This document shows, piece after piece, positions 16,446 through 24,612 of a stretch of DNA of 64,000 nucleotides. The notes under the pieces are model-generated. The model was not told the origin of the DNA. It saw only the letters and a list, made by a program, of their open reading frames with translations, and did not search any database. The stretch is from an uncultured Sphingomonadaceae bacterium. GTDB lineage: Bacteria; Pseudomonadota; Alphaproteobacteria; Sphingomonadales; Sphingomonadaceae. Positions within the stretch are counted from its first letter, which is position 1. Each line of letters starts with the position of its first letter. The position numbers and the translations under genes are program-made. The DNA lies in the NCBI GenBank assembly GCA_947488845.1, contig CANLBM010000006.1:1-64000 (forward strand), read 5' to 3'.

Positions 16446-17225
16446 ATGTCGCTAGCTGAAATTCTGAGACCGCATTTGCCTTATCTGCGGCGCTACGGGC
16501 GCGCATTGACCGGCAGTCAAAAAAGCGGTGATACCTTTGTCAAAGCAACGCTCGAGGCAATCGTTGCCGATCCGGCGTCGGTGTCAGACGACGACAATGT
16601 ACGCGTTCAACTCTATCGGGTTTTTTCCCGTATCTGGGAAAGCGCGCACGTAAGGCTGACGGAAGATCCGGACGATAACACCGCGCAAAGCCGGTTGAAC
16701 GCCATCCCGCCGATCAGCCGGCAAGTGTTGTTGCTGACCGCACTCGAAGGTTTCTCGATCAGCGAAGTCGCCAAAATTGCGGATGTTGGTGAAAATTCGA
16801 TCAACGGACTGCTGGAAGACGCGATCGCCGACATCGACAAGGAAATCCGGTCGGACGTGCTGATCATCGAGGATGAGGCACTGATCTCGATGGAATTGCA
16901 GCAGATCGTTTCGGACCTGGGTCACCGCGTCTGTGGAACTGCGACAACCCACAAGGGTGCGCTGGAAGCGGTAGACAAAGCGAAGCCCAGCCTGGTGCTC
17001 GCCGATATTCAGCTAGCTGACGGCAGCTCGGGCATCGACGCGGTAAAAGACATATTGGATCAGATATCGGTTCCGGTTATTTTCATAACCGCATTCCCCG
17101 AACGCCTTCTCACCGGCGAGCGGCCCGAGCCTACGTTCCTTATCACCAAGCCGTTCCAGCCCAATGCGATCCGTGCCGCAATCAGTCAGGCGTTGTTTTT
17201 TTCGACTGAAGCACAACCCGCTTAA
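16446..17225 (+). CDS. phyR: General stress response anti-anti-sigma regulator PhyR
   Basis: A 259-residue protein with the diagnostic PhyR layout: an N-terminal ECF-sigma-like domain (about 1-130, LPYLRRYGRALTG ... VLLLTALEGFSISEVAKI) and a C-terminal receiver domain. The acidic pocket is IEDE (141-144), the phospho-acceptor D187 (VLADIQL) and the conserved lysine K235 (ITKPFQP). When phosphorylated, PhyR binds NepR through its sigma-like domain and frees EcfG. It has its own EcfG-type promoter and is followed by a 42-residue membrane peptide gene, then converges with nepR-ecfG. Confidence 0.95.
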   Translation: MSLAEILRPHLPYLRRYGRALTGSQKSGDTFVKATLEAIVADPASVSDDDNVRVQLYRVFSRIWESAHVRLTEDPDDNTAQSRLNAIPPISRQVLLLTALEGFSISEVAKIADVGENSINGLLEDAIADIDKEIRSDVLIIEDEALISMELQQIVSDLGHRVCGTATTHKGALEAVDKAKPSLVLADIQLADGSSGIDAVKDILDQISVPVIFITAFPERLLTGERPEPTFLITKPFQPNAIRAAISQALFFSTEAQPA

Positions 17226-17233
17226 GGAAAACC

Positions 17234-17362
17234 ATGGCCCTTACCGATCCCGACGACGCGCGGCAGGCAAGTTCACGCAAGATGAACCGCAAGACGCTGG
17301 CGTGGTCTATACCGCTCGCCGTGATCGGCCTGGCCATGGTAATATTCTTTTTAAAATTATAG
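17234..17362 (+). CDS. 42-residue single-helix membrane protein downstream of phyR
   Basis: A short frame starting 8 bases after the phyR stop, with AAGGAAA before the ATG. The N-terminal half is polar and basic (ARQASSRKMNRKT); the C-terminal half is one membrane helix (WSIPLAVIGLAMVIFFLKL). I know no named family, although tiny membrane proteins at GSR loci are plausible. Tight spacing and a good ribosome binding site support real translation with phyR. Confidence 0.7.
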   Translation: MALTDPDDARQASSRKMNRKTLAWSIPLAVIGLAMVIFFLKL

Positions 17363-17398
17363 GCGCACAGGGAAGTTGTAATAGGCTGCGCGAAGTCG

Positions 17399-17989
17399 CT
17401 AGGACGCGATCTTCTCAACCGCGCCGATGATATTCTCGAGCGCCGTTGCGGTCTGGTTTTCATGACCATCCGACGCGGATGTGAAGCGCCCTTCATCAAG
17501 AATTTCTTCCAGTGTCTTGCGCGCGCGTGACACACGGCTCTTCATCGTGCCAATGGCGCAATTGGCGATTTCGGCCGCTTCTTCATAAGAATAGCCACCG
17601 GCACCTACCAGAATGATCGCTTCTCTCTGATCGTCGGACAATTCCATCAGCCCGCGCTGCAAATCTGCCAGGTGCAACGGATCCTGCTGCGATGCCGGAG
17701 CGGATAATATCCGTTCTGCTGCCAACTCGTCATAATTTCCGGTGAATTTCTTTCTGCGCATGCTGGAAAAAAAAGTGTTTCGCAAAATGACAAAAGTCCA
17801 TGCCCGCATCGAAGTGCCCGCAATGAAACGGTCCCGGGCTGCCCAGGCTTTCAGCAACGTGTCCTGAACGAGATCATCTGCCACGTCCCGGTCGCCGGCC
17901 AGACTCCGTCCAAAGGCACGCAAATGCGGTATGGCTTCCGCCAGTTCCTTCTTGAACTGCGCTGAAGGCAAGGCCTTATTGTTACTCAT
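17399..17989 (-). CDS. ecfG: ECF sigma factor EcfG (general stress sigma)
   Basis: A 196-residue ECF sigma factor. Region 2 is at about 20-90 (AFGRSLAGDRDVADDLVQDTLLKAWAARDRF), region 4 at about 115-165 (QREAIILVGAGGYSYEEAAEIANCAIGTMKSRVSRARKTL). These segments are typical of the EcfG (ECF15) group. Its ATG lies inside the last codons of nepR (8-base overlap), the standard nepR-ecfG arrangement. It should direct transcription from GGAAC-N16/17-CGTT promoters, of which this neighbourhood has many. A short Ala/Glu-rich tail follows region 4. Confidence 0.95.
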   Translation of the reverse strand: MSNNKALPSAQFKKELAEAIPHLRAFGRSLAGDRDVADDLVQDTLLKAWAARDRFIAGTSMRAWTFVILRNTFFSSMRRKKFTGNYDELAAERILSAPASQQDPLHLADLQRGLMELSDDQREAIILVGAGGYSYEEAAEIANCAIGTMKSRVSRARKTLEEILDEGRFTSASDGHENQTATALENIIGAVEKIAS

Positions 17990-18149
17990 TCAGGTCGGAC
18001 CGACTGCCGTCGGTATCTTCATCGTCTTCATCGTTCAGCTGGTCCAATAGTGCCAACATGTCGTCAGGAAGTGGTTCCTCCAATACGCTTAAATACATAT
18101 TTTTAAGCCCGAGGCCCAATCTCTGTTCCATATCGTCCTTGCTTTTCAC
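17982..18149 (-). CDS. nepR: Anti-sigma factor NepR
   Basis: A 55-residue protein recognisable by the NepR core LGLGLKNMYLSVLEEPLPDD followed by MLALLDQL, which folds as two helices that clamp EcfG. The C-terminus is an acidic tail (NDEDDEDTDGSRSD). GTG 18149 is chosen because AGGA lies 7 bases upstream; an internal ATG at 18131 would still keep the core. It overlaps ecfG by 8 bases, so anti-sigma and sigma are made in a coupled ratio. I see no EcfG-type promoter directly upstream on this strand. Confidence 0.92.
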   Translation of the reverse strand: MKSKDDMEQRLGLGLKNMYLSVLEEPLPDDMLALLDQLNDEDDEDTDGSRSDLNE

Positions 18150-18315
18150 CGGCACGTCCTTTGGTTTTTAACCCGTCACCGATTCCCGGTGAGTCAGTCT
18201 GATTTTTTTCGGGCTCGCCAAATCATGCCTCGATTTTGTTTGCTTGTTGATTGAGAGAACCCCTGATGTTCGTAAAGGTTGCATATAAATTTTTACCTCT
18301 AATGTCCAACGGCAG

Positions 18316-18340
18316 GGAACGATCTTTGCATTTGTCCGTT
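18316..18340 (+). promoter_or_regulatory. EcfG-like promoter
   Basis: GGAAC (18316-18320), 16 bases, CGTT (18337-18340): perfect match, 42 bases before the small stress protein gene and divergent from nepR-ecfG. Confidence 0.7.
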
Positions 18341-18381
18341 TTTTCCTCCGAGGGAACAACTCGAACTCGGAGATATTAGCA

Positions 18382-18597
18382 ATGTCGGATAGAATAGATG
18401 AAAAGTCGAATCTGAAGATGGAAGGCGAAGGAAGCCGGGAAGGCTCCCGCAGATTCCAGGATGCCCAACATGAATTCGCAGAGCATGGCGACGTTGAAAG
18501 CAAGGCAAAGGATGCCGCAAAAGCGCTCGACGGCAAGGAAGCTGCAGAGCTGGAGCAAGCCAGAAAAGCGTCCGCACGGGGGAAAAGCTCTGTTTGA
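18382..18597 (+). CDS. Small hydrophilic protein, likely stress-induced
   Basis: A 71-residue, highly charged protein (MSDRIDEKSNLKMEGEGSRE at the start, then KAKDAAKALDGKEAAELEQA) without any hydrophobic core, probably disordered or helical. It resembles the small hydrophilic proteins found in desiccation and general-stress regulons, but I cannot place it in a named family. A perfect EcfG promoter precedes it. The two G/A-rich stretches before the ATG could serve as a weak ribosome binding site. Confidence 0.75.
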   Translation: MSDRIDEKSNLKMEGEGSREGSRRFQDAQHEFAEHGDVESKAKDAAKALDGKEAAELEQARKASARGKSSV

Positions 18598-18665
18598 GCG
18601 AACCGAATATCAAGTGGTGCAGACAATAATGGCTGCGGAATAACCACCGCGCCCTTTCTGCACCG

Positions 18666-19091
18666 CTACATACCCGGTAGACCACCACCAAGAGAACGGA
18701 AGCTTTTGAACGCCGTCCTTGTCGCATCGGAAACGGCATCGGCGGACAAGACTTCCTTGAGATCGGCCTGCCCCATCCCGTGCTTCTCCGGTAAATAACG
18801 CCCGGCCATATGCCATGAAGAAAATTGCAATTTCACCGTCTGGCTTTGGCTGACAACGGTGAGGCCGTTATGCCGGTCGTCCCGTTCGATATGATGGAGC
18901 AGATCATTGGTCGCGGCTTTGTCTCCTTCGAGACATTGCATGAAATTTGTTCCGTTGAACACCAACAGTCCCGTGATTCCGAGCCGCTGATTATTGCGTT
19001 GAGAAACCGCCAGAATAGCCAGAAAATCATCCATGTTTAGCGCGGCGCTGGCGGTACTAACGTAAATGAGGGAGGTCAGATTGGCGGGCAC
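18666..19091 (-). CDS. BLUF-domain blue-light sensor
   Basis: A 141-residue stand-alone BLUF protein that should bind FAD and sense blue light. All flavin-pocket residues fit the AppA spacing: Y10 (LIYVS), N34, Q52 (FMQCLEG), W93 and M95 (FSSWHMAG). The ferredoxin-like core ends near 105, and about 35 residues form the C-terminal cap. Short BLUF proteins act through partner proteins. It lies between the EcfG-controlled small gene and BON-MscS, so input to the stress response is an attractive guess, not shown by sequence. Confidence 0.92.
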   Translation of the reverse strand: MPANLTSLIYVSTASAALNMDDFLAILAVSQRNNQRLGITGLLVFNGTNFMQCLEGDKAATNDLLHHIERDDRHNGLTVVSQSQTVKLQFSSWHMAGRYLPEKHGMGQADLKEVLSADAVSDATRTAFKSFRSLGGGLPGM

Positions 19092-19210
19092 ATGTAACTT
19101 TCACTTGGCAGTCTGGCGGCAGTGATTTTCGCGGCCCAACAAATTGTCAAAAAGGTCATTTAGGCAGATCGATCAAAGGCTTCCTTAACATAAGTTAGCA
19201 CGACTGACTA

Positions 19211-20599
19211 TCATTCAACCGGCTGCTTGTCATCCAGCAGGTCGGCCCTCCCCTGCCCGGATCGTTCGGAATCGACCAGCTTCTCGACATGGTCCTCGGG
19301 AGATACGTCAAACGCCTTTGCCCCCGCTGCTTTTGCAGGCTTCTCGACAGCAACATCGCGCGTTTCAGTCCTGACGGAATTTTCGGCCAGCAGCGGCGGT
19401 CCATTGTCAAAACGCAGGCGATATATCGGCTCCGGCAAAGCAAAACCGGACTCTTCCAGCGCATTTTTGGTGACCCGTATCGCTGCCCCCCTAGCCTTGT
19501 TGAAATCGCTATCGCGCTGGTCAATCCAGCCGTGGAACGCGATCAGGATATTCGAATCGCCGACTTTCTTTATCTCGGCGGTTGCTTCGGGATCATTCAG
19601 AACAAAATCCTGTCCGTTGATGGCCCGCAAGCCGGTTTCAATCGCGGCTGCCGGATCGTCATCGGCATCGACCCCCAGTTCAAAGCTGAACCGGCGCTCC
19701 GGATTGCGGGAATAATTCAATATTTCCGCCTTGAACACGGTAGCATTGGGAATGCGCAGATGATTTCCGTCGAGCGTCATCAATATCGTTGCCCGCGAGG
19801 TCAGCCGGACAACCCGGCCTTCCCGCGCGCCGATCAGCACATGATCATTGGCCCGAAACGGCTGGCGGATGCTCAGCATGATGCTCGACATATAATTGTC
19901 GACCGTATCGCGCAGGGCAAAGCCGACCGCCAGACCGATCACGCCGGCACCGCCAAGAACAGCTCCCAGCAATGCGGTCGCGTTGAGGATATCGAGGCCG
20001 ATGAATATCCCGACAAGAATGAAGATGACGCGGACGGATCCCGCGATCAGTTCGGCGAGAAAAATATTGGGCGTCACTCGCTCCCAGAAGCCCATGCGCG
20101 ACGCAATGAAATGGCCCAACAGGCCGACCAATATCGCGACAAGAAAGGCAATCCCGATGAGCGGCAGCGCCGAAAGGAAATTCTGCAAACTCGAACCGAA
20201 TTTATCGACGACCGGCTCGACATTTTTGCCCACCGACAGATCGCGTTCGAATTGCGTTTCTACCGTGACAACGCCGGATACCCGCTCTGCAATCGCTTTG
20301 GCACGGTCCGCTGATGCGTTGTCGGCGATCGCCCCCGTCAGGCTCACGACACCGGCATCAACCGCGACCGCCACGCCTTCGAGACCTTTTATCTCCTGGA
20401 AGATACCGCGCAAACGGTTGGCAATGGCAATATCATCGCTGCCGGTCGCCGCAGGATCAATGGCAGGCGCCGCCTCGTCGACCGGCTCCGGCAATTGGAC
20501 CTGCGCATTTGCCTCGCTGACGATTGGAAGCACGGTGGCCGGTCCCCAAAAGGCCATGACCGAAAAGACTATCATCAGAAGTGCTCGATATAAGGTCAT
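19211..20599 (-). CDS. BON-domain mechanosensitive ion channel (MscS family)
   Basis: A 462-residue membrane protein. A signal peptide (1-32) precedes a BON domain at about 55-120 (IANRLRGIFQEIKGLEGVAV), which should be periplasmic. Helices follow at about 140-160 and 180-240, and the pore helix carries the MscS-type GGAGVIGLAVGFALRDTVDNY. The beta domain is next (ANDHVLIGAREGRVVRL, HLRIPNATVF), then a charged C-terminal tail rich in Lys/Ala. The family relieves hypo-osmotic stress. GGAGAAAT precedes the ATG, and an EcfG-like promoter lies about 25 bases upstream. Confidence 0.92.
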   Translation of the reverse strand: MTLYRALLMIVFSVMAFWGPATVLPIVSEANAQVQLPEPVDEAAPAIDPAATGSDDIAIANRLRGIFQEIKGLEGVAVAVDAGVVSLTGAIADNASADRAKAIAERVSGVVTVETQFERDLSVGKNVEPVVDKFGSSLQNFLSALPLIGIAFLVAILVGLLGHFIASRMGFWERVTPNIFLAELIAGSVRVIFILVGIFIGLDILNATALLGAVLGGAGVIGLAVGFALRDTVDNYMSSIMLSIRQPFRANDHVLIGAREGRVVRLTSRATILMTLDGNHLRIPNATVFKAEILNYSRNPERRFSFELGVDADDDPAAAIETGLRAINGQDFVLNDPEATAEIKKVGDSNILIAFHGWIDQRDSDFNKARGAAIRVTKNALEESGFALPEPIYRLRFDNGPPLLAENSVRTETRDVAVEKPAKAAGAKAFDVSPEDHVEKLVDSERSGQGRADLLDDKQPVE

Positions 20600-20624
20600 A
20601 TTTCTCCAGTCAGCGACGTTCGCA

Positions 20625-20649
20625 TACGTCCCAGCATAGCAAAAGTTCC
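20625..20649 (-). promoter_or_regulatory. EcfG-like promoter for BON-MscS
   Basis: Minus strand GGAAC (20649-20645), 16 bases, CGTA (20628-20625). It is back to back with the plus-strand element at 20673-20697. Confidence 0.5.
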
Positions 20650-20672
20650 TGCCGCCGGGGAAAATTTAGTTT

Positions 20673-20697
20673 GGAACCGACCGACGATCCCGATGTT
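20673..20697 (+). promoter_or_regulatory. EcfG-like promoter for the DUF2383 gene
   Basis: GGAAC (20673-20677), 16 bases, TGTT (20694-20697), 33 bases before the DUF2383 start codon. Confidence 0.5.
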
Positions 20698-20730
20698 TAT
20701 TGACCATATTCAACGAACAACGAGGGTAAA

Positions 20731-21174
20731 ATGAAAAACAACACTTCCACAGATATATTGAATGACATTCTGGAAACCCTGATCGATTCCGCGCATGGTT
20801 ATGAAAAAGCGGCTGAGATTGCGGACCGGACGACTTTCAAGAATTTCTTCTCCCGTCGCGCAGCTTCCCGCCGCGCGATGGCGGCGTCGGTTCGCAACGA
20901 GATAACAGCGCTTGGCGAGACGCCGGAAAGCGATGGCACAATCCTGGCATCCGCCCACCGCGTCTTCATGGGTCTGAGCGCTGCATTGCAGGACAATGAC
21001 GAGGCTGCGATCGAAGCCGTCGAAACCGGCGAGGAATATCTTCGCATGAAATTCGAGAAAGCCCTCGAGCGCGATGATCTGTCGGTTTCTGCAAAGACGT
21101 TGCTGCGCAATTATCAAGGGGAATTGAGAGCGGATGGTCGGCTTATCGATCATCTCGAAGACGCAACTTCCTAA
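20731..21174 (+). CDS. PA2169-family four-helix-bundle protein (DUF2383)
   Basis: A 147-residue soluble helical protein of the DUF2383/PA2169 family, seen in LNDILETLIDSAHGYEKAAE and the ferritin-like helix pattern with repeated Glu and His. The family is frequent in stress regulons; whether it binds metal is not established. It starts a short stress operon: the PLDc_N protein follows 38 bases downstream, before a strong terminator. Confidence 0.85.
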   Translation: MKNNTSTDILNDILETLIDSAHGYEKAAEIADRTTFKNFFSRRAASRRAMAASVRNEITALGETPESDGTILASAHRVFMGLSAALQDNDEAAIEAVETGEEYLRMKFEKALERDDLSVSAKTLLRNYQGELRADGRLIDHLEDATS

Positions 21175-21212
21175 TCAACTGGCGCTGTAAGCATTAACGA
21201 AAGGAATTTATC

Positions 21213-21398
21213 ATGGAATATGGAATTATTGGCCTTCTGATTTTGGCTTTGGACATTTGGGCGCTGTTAAGCGTCTGGAGCAGCGGATCGTCAACGGGCG
21301 CTAAAATCATCTGGACCCTGATCATTCTTATCTTGCCGGTTGTCGGGCTGATTTTGTGGTTCTTCGTCGGTCCAAGAGGGACTGCACGAGCGATCTAA
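21213..21398 (+). CDS. PLDc_N-domain small membrane protein
   Basis: A 61-residue protein that is essentially the PLDc_N domain: two membrane helices (about 4-22 and 30-52) ending in LILWFFVGPRG, the motif that precedes the catalytic part in cardiolipin synthases. Stand-alone copies are common and of unknown function. AAAGGAAT precedes the ATG. An intrinsic terminator follows 29 bases after the stop. Confidence 0.85.
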   Translation: MEYGIIGLLILALDIWALLSVWSSGSSTGAKIIWTLIILILPVVGLILWFFVGPRGTARAI

Positions 21399-21426
21399 CC
21401 TGATATATCCCGTCTGATATCATAAG

Positions 21427-21465
21427 CCCCGATAGACGCCTCTATGGTGAATATCGGGGTTTTTT
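21427..21465 (+). terminator. Intrinsic terminator
   Basis: CCCCGATA (21427-21434) pairs with TATCGGGG (21452-21459) and is followed directly by T6. It ends the DUF2383-PLDc_N unit. Confidence 0.85.
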
Positions 21466-21512
21466 GATATGGCTGGACGAGAAACCATTGCTTCACACGA
21501 TCGGGAACTCTC

Positions 21513-21917
21513 ATGGCCACCACTCCATCGAACAACAGAATGGCAAGCGAACGAACGGACCTTGCCGAAGACCGCACCGACTGGGCCGAAGACCGGACGA
21601 TCATGGCCAACGAGCGGACCTTTGCAGGATGGATGCGCACCGGGCTCGCGGCCGTGGGGATCGGCTTGGGGTTTAATGCCCTGTTTGGAAAACTCGAACC
21701 GCTTTGGGTGCCTAAGGCGATTGCGTCGCTGTTCATGGCCATCGGAATCTTCATCTTCTGGGCAGCGCAGCGCAATGGTTGTGCGGTTCAGAACCGGCTG
21801 GATTCCCACCATGCCACGCCGGTCAAACCGAATAACATGCGCTTGATATCGGGCTTGATGGCACTGGGCGCGACCTCGTTGGTTGTCGCAATATGGGCAA
21901 TGGATTTCGGAGACTGA
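21513..21917 (+). CDS. DUF202 (YidH-type) membrane protein
   Basis: A 134-residue protein with a hydrophilic start containing a repeated unit (ERTDLAEDRTDWAEDRTIMANERTF) followed by three membrane helices at about 42-60, 68-84 and 110-130. MANERTFAGWMRTGLA is the DUF202 signature. The function of the family is unknown. GGGAA lies just before the ATG. It sits after a strong terminator, so it should have its own promoter, which I could not assign with confidence. Confidence 0.85.
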   Translation: MATTPSNNRMASERTDLAEDRTDWAEDRTIMANERTFAGWMRTGLAAVGIGLGFNALFGKLEPLWVPKAIASLFMAIGIFIFWAAQRNGCAVQNRLDSHHATPVKPNNMRLISGLMALGATSLVVAIWAMDFGD

Positions 21918-21931
21918 ATTTCCGTCGACCG

Positions 21932-21956
21932 GGAACCAATGCGCGTCCCGCCGGTA
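21932..21956 (+). promoter_or_regulatory. Weak EcfG-like promoter
   Basis: GGAAC (21932-21936), 16 bases, GGTA (21953-21956), 40 bases before the 34-residue peptide gene. Confidence 0.35.
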
Positions 21957-21995
21957 GATATTGTGAATATATTATCGCCGAGACAGGAGAATAAC

Positions 21996-22100
21996 ATGCG
22001 TTTCATCATCAGAACCATCGCGGCAGGTGCCGTTTCGATTGCCGCCAGAATCATCATCAAGAAGATCCAGGACAAAAAACAAGCCGATACGGCCGCCTAG
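21996..22100 (+). CDS. 34-residue basic membrane-associated peptide
   Basis: A tiny frame, MRFIIRTIAAGAVSIAARII then KKIQDKKQADTAA, with a good AGGAG 8 bases upstream. It is an amphipathic or membrane-inserting helix with a lysine-rich tail. Its context (between DUF202 and phospholipase D, with an EcfG-like element upstream) suggests a stress-induced membrane peptide; no family is known to me. Confidence 0.55.
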   Translation: MRFIIRTIAAGAVSIAARIIIKKIQDKKQADTAA

Positions 22101-22150
22101 CGGGCCGGTAGGGCCGGTTGGCGGCAACCAGGTCTCGGTCGCCAGCCGAC

Positions 22151-23563
22151 CTAAATGATGCCGGCGAAGACGTCGTCCGCCCTTTTCGGGTCGAGAATGT
22201 CATTGTCCGCCAGCCACTCTTCCACCGCATTAATATCCGGTGTCTGATATGGTCGCAGCCTGCCGTCTGCATGCGTAAGGGCGTCTATGGTAGCAATAAG
22301 AGAACCGGTATCGGCGAGTGAATCGCGAACTTCACTTTCATCTCTTCCCAAATGCTCGGCCAGCAGATCATTGCGGACACGGGCGATCTGGCCGGAGACC
22401 GTCGTGCCTTCGGTGGCGGAAGCATCGATCGCAGCATCACACTCGCTGTCAAACCCGAGCGAGCGATTGTTGAAATTGGACGATCCAATACGGATATAAC
22501 GGTCATCCACGACTAATATCTTGGCATGTACATAGATGGGCGTGCCAGCTGCGTTAAACGGGTGAAACATACGGAACCGGTCATATTTGTCCCGCGCCTT
22601 GACGGCTTGATACAGCCGCGCCCGCGACGAATTCATGATTTCGGCCTCCAGCCATCCTTCTGCGCTTTGCGGATTGACGATTATCACTTCCGGTCCGTCC
22701 GGCTCGGCGAGACGATCGACGATGGCACGGGCAATCGTGGCAGAGGCGAAATATTGACTCTCCACATAAATATATCGTTCGGCGGCAGCTATCAGATCGA
22801 CACTTAAATTCTCGATTTCGTTTACGCCCGGCTGGTTATCCATCTCGGGTAGCGTGCGGGCGATGGCAACGGGACAGCCGGTGAAATCGGCGTCCAAACC
22901 TGCGGGCCAGCAATCCGCGCGCGCGGTAACCGCATTGACCTTCTTGCCGCCGGCGGCATCCCAGTGCTGCACGGCATATTCCGACAGGGCACGGGCGACA
23001 TCTCCCTGAACCACCATAGCCGCATCATGCCATGGTCCGGCATCATTGCCGTCGGGCTGATAGCGCTGCTCCTGGCTTTCTTCATGGGATCGCGTGTCCC
23101 AGCGGTTATTGGCGACATCAATACCACTGCAAAAAGCCGTGTCTTCGTCGATAACGATGACTTTCTGATGATGCGCAGCGCCTACTGGATGATGGGCATC
23201 GAGCTTGAAATGCACCCGCGGATGAAAATACCAGCGCGCCAGAGTCAGAAGCCCGTTAACCCGTATGAAGGATTTTAGCGCCCCGGTATCCCAGCGCAGC
23301 ACATAGATGTCCAAATCGCGATTCTTCTTGAGCAGCCAGTCGAAATAGGCGCCGATCTGCAGCGGCCCCTCAATTTGCTCCACAGTATCGTGCATTTCCA
23401 CACGCTCATCGAAATCCCAGCCCAGCAGCATGACCCGCTGTTTTGCCTGCGCGAGCGACTTTCGTACCGCCCGAAAATAATTTTCGCCATCGATCAGCAC
23501 CGCAGAACGATCTGCATGCTCCACGCGCCAGCAATTTTTACCGGGTTTGAATATGTTAGTCAT
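22151..23563 (-). CDS. Phospholipase D family protein
   Basis: A 470-residue PLD-superfamily enzyme with two HKD motifs: HHQKVIVIDEDTAFCSGID at about 134-152 and the second at about 350-370 (VHAKILVVDDRYIRIGSSNF). This is the layout of PLD/cardiolipin-synthase-like transphosphatidylases, but there is no N-terminal membrane domain, so a soluble or peripheral enzyme is expected. ATG 23563 lacks a Shine-Dalgarno; a GGAAC-N16-AGTT element would start transcription 2-3 bases before it, so a leaderless mRNA is possible. Likely stress-linked lipid remodelling. Confidence 0.9.
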   Translation of the reverse strand: MTNIFKPGKNCWRVEHADRSAVLIDGENYFRAVRKSLAQAKQRVMLLGWDFDERVEMHDTVEQIEGPLQIGAYFDWLLKKNRDLDIYVLRWDTGALKSFIRVNGLLTLARWYFHPRVHFKLDAHHPVGAAHHQKVIVIDEDTAFCSGIDVANNRWDTRSHEESQEQRYQPDGNDAGPWHDAAMVVQGDVARALSEYAVQHWDAAGGKKVNAVTARADCWPAGLDADFTGCPVAIARTLPEMDNQPGVNEIENLSVDLIAAAERYIYVESQYFASATIARAIVDRLAEPDGPEVIIVNPQSAEGWLEAEIMNSSRARLYQAVKARDKYDRFRMFHPFNAAGTPIYVHAKILVVDDRYIRIGSSNFNNRSLGFDSECDAAIDASATEGTTVSGQIARVRNDLLAEHLGRDESEVRDSLADTGSLIATIDALTHADGRLRPYQTPDINAVEEWLADNDILDPKRADDVFAGII

Positions 23564-23571
23564 GGGAGAAC

Positions 23572-23596
23572 AACTTTCTTGTACGATAACGGTTCC
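23572..23596 (-). promoter_or_regulatory. EcfG-like promoter for phospholipase D
   Basis: Minus strand GGAAC (23596-23592), 16 bases, AGTT (23575-23572); the -10 is only 9 bases from the start codon. Confidence 0.4.
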
Positions 23597-23647
23597 CGCT
23601 GAAGCACATATTATGCAACCAAATGCGAAGCTACGCGTTTTAGACGG

Positions 23648-24530
23648 ATGCATGAACAGGTAGATAAGTCGCTGAGCACCCTTGAAATTTTAATCGCACA
23701 ATTGCAGTCAATGTGGGAAGGCATTATCGCTATCCTGCCTAGTCTGGTGATCGCGATTGCCTTCCTGATCTTTACCTGGATTGTCGCAAAATTCGCCACC
23801 AAAATATCGGACAAGCTTACCGCAAGAACAGCGATGCGACCGTCGCTTCGGGAGCTTGTCGACACGCTTGTCAAAATGGCAATCTGGGCGGTCGGGCTGC
23901 TGGTTTCACTGACCATCCTGCTACCGGATTTAACGCCCGGTAGTCTGGTTGCCGGACTGGGCATCGGAACGGTCGCCATCGGCTTCGCCTTTCAGGATAT
24001 ATTCGAGAATTTTCTCGCCGGTATTCTGATCATGGCACGCGAAAAAATGCGGATCGGCGATTATGTCAAATGCGAAGGTATCGAAGGGAAAGTCGAACAG
24101 ATATTACTGCGTGAAACGCATGTCCGGAAACCTTCAAAGACTGACAATCGTCCCGAATTCGGTTCTTTTCAAAAATCCTGTAGAGATTCTGACCGACCAG
24201 CAGCAGCGGCGCCACGAAATCGTCGTCGGGGTTTCCTACGACACCGATCTCGAACAGGCCTGCACGGTGATCCGCGATGGCGTGACATCCGCAGATGTCG
24301 TTGATAGCGAAAAACCTATCGATATATTCGCCTGCGAGTTCAACTCCAGTTCCATCGATTTCAAACTGCGCTGGTGGTCGGGTTCGGGTCAGCGCGACAT
24401 GCACGAAAGCCGCGATTTTGTGATCCGGTCGGTTAAGCGGGCGCTGGATGACGCGCGCATTGAGATTCCCTTCCTTTATATGACACATACATTCAAAGAG
24501 CCCTTGCCAATATCCACATCCGGGGATTGA
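23648..24530 (+). pseudogene. MscS-type mechanosensitive channel, frameshifted
   Basis: The first frame (from ATG 23648) has three membrane helices and the pore-like LTPGSLVAGLGIGTVAIGFAFQD, then KMRIGDYVKCEGIEGKVEQILLRETHVRK. At about 24131 the reading shifts by +1 into LTIVPNSVLFKNPVEILTD, which continues the MscS beta and C-terminal domains to 24530. The segment between RETHV and LTIVPN is one residue shorter than I expect, so a 2-base loss is the simplest explanation. As it stands the gene encodes a truncated channel. Sequencing error cannot be excluded. It lies divergent from phospholipase D. Confidence 0.8.
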
Positions 24531-24612
24531 CGGGATCCCACGGAGAACCGGACGGGTTGCGGCGATGCTCTGTGCACCATCTCGTGACCATGGCGAGAAG
24601 AAGGAGAAATCG

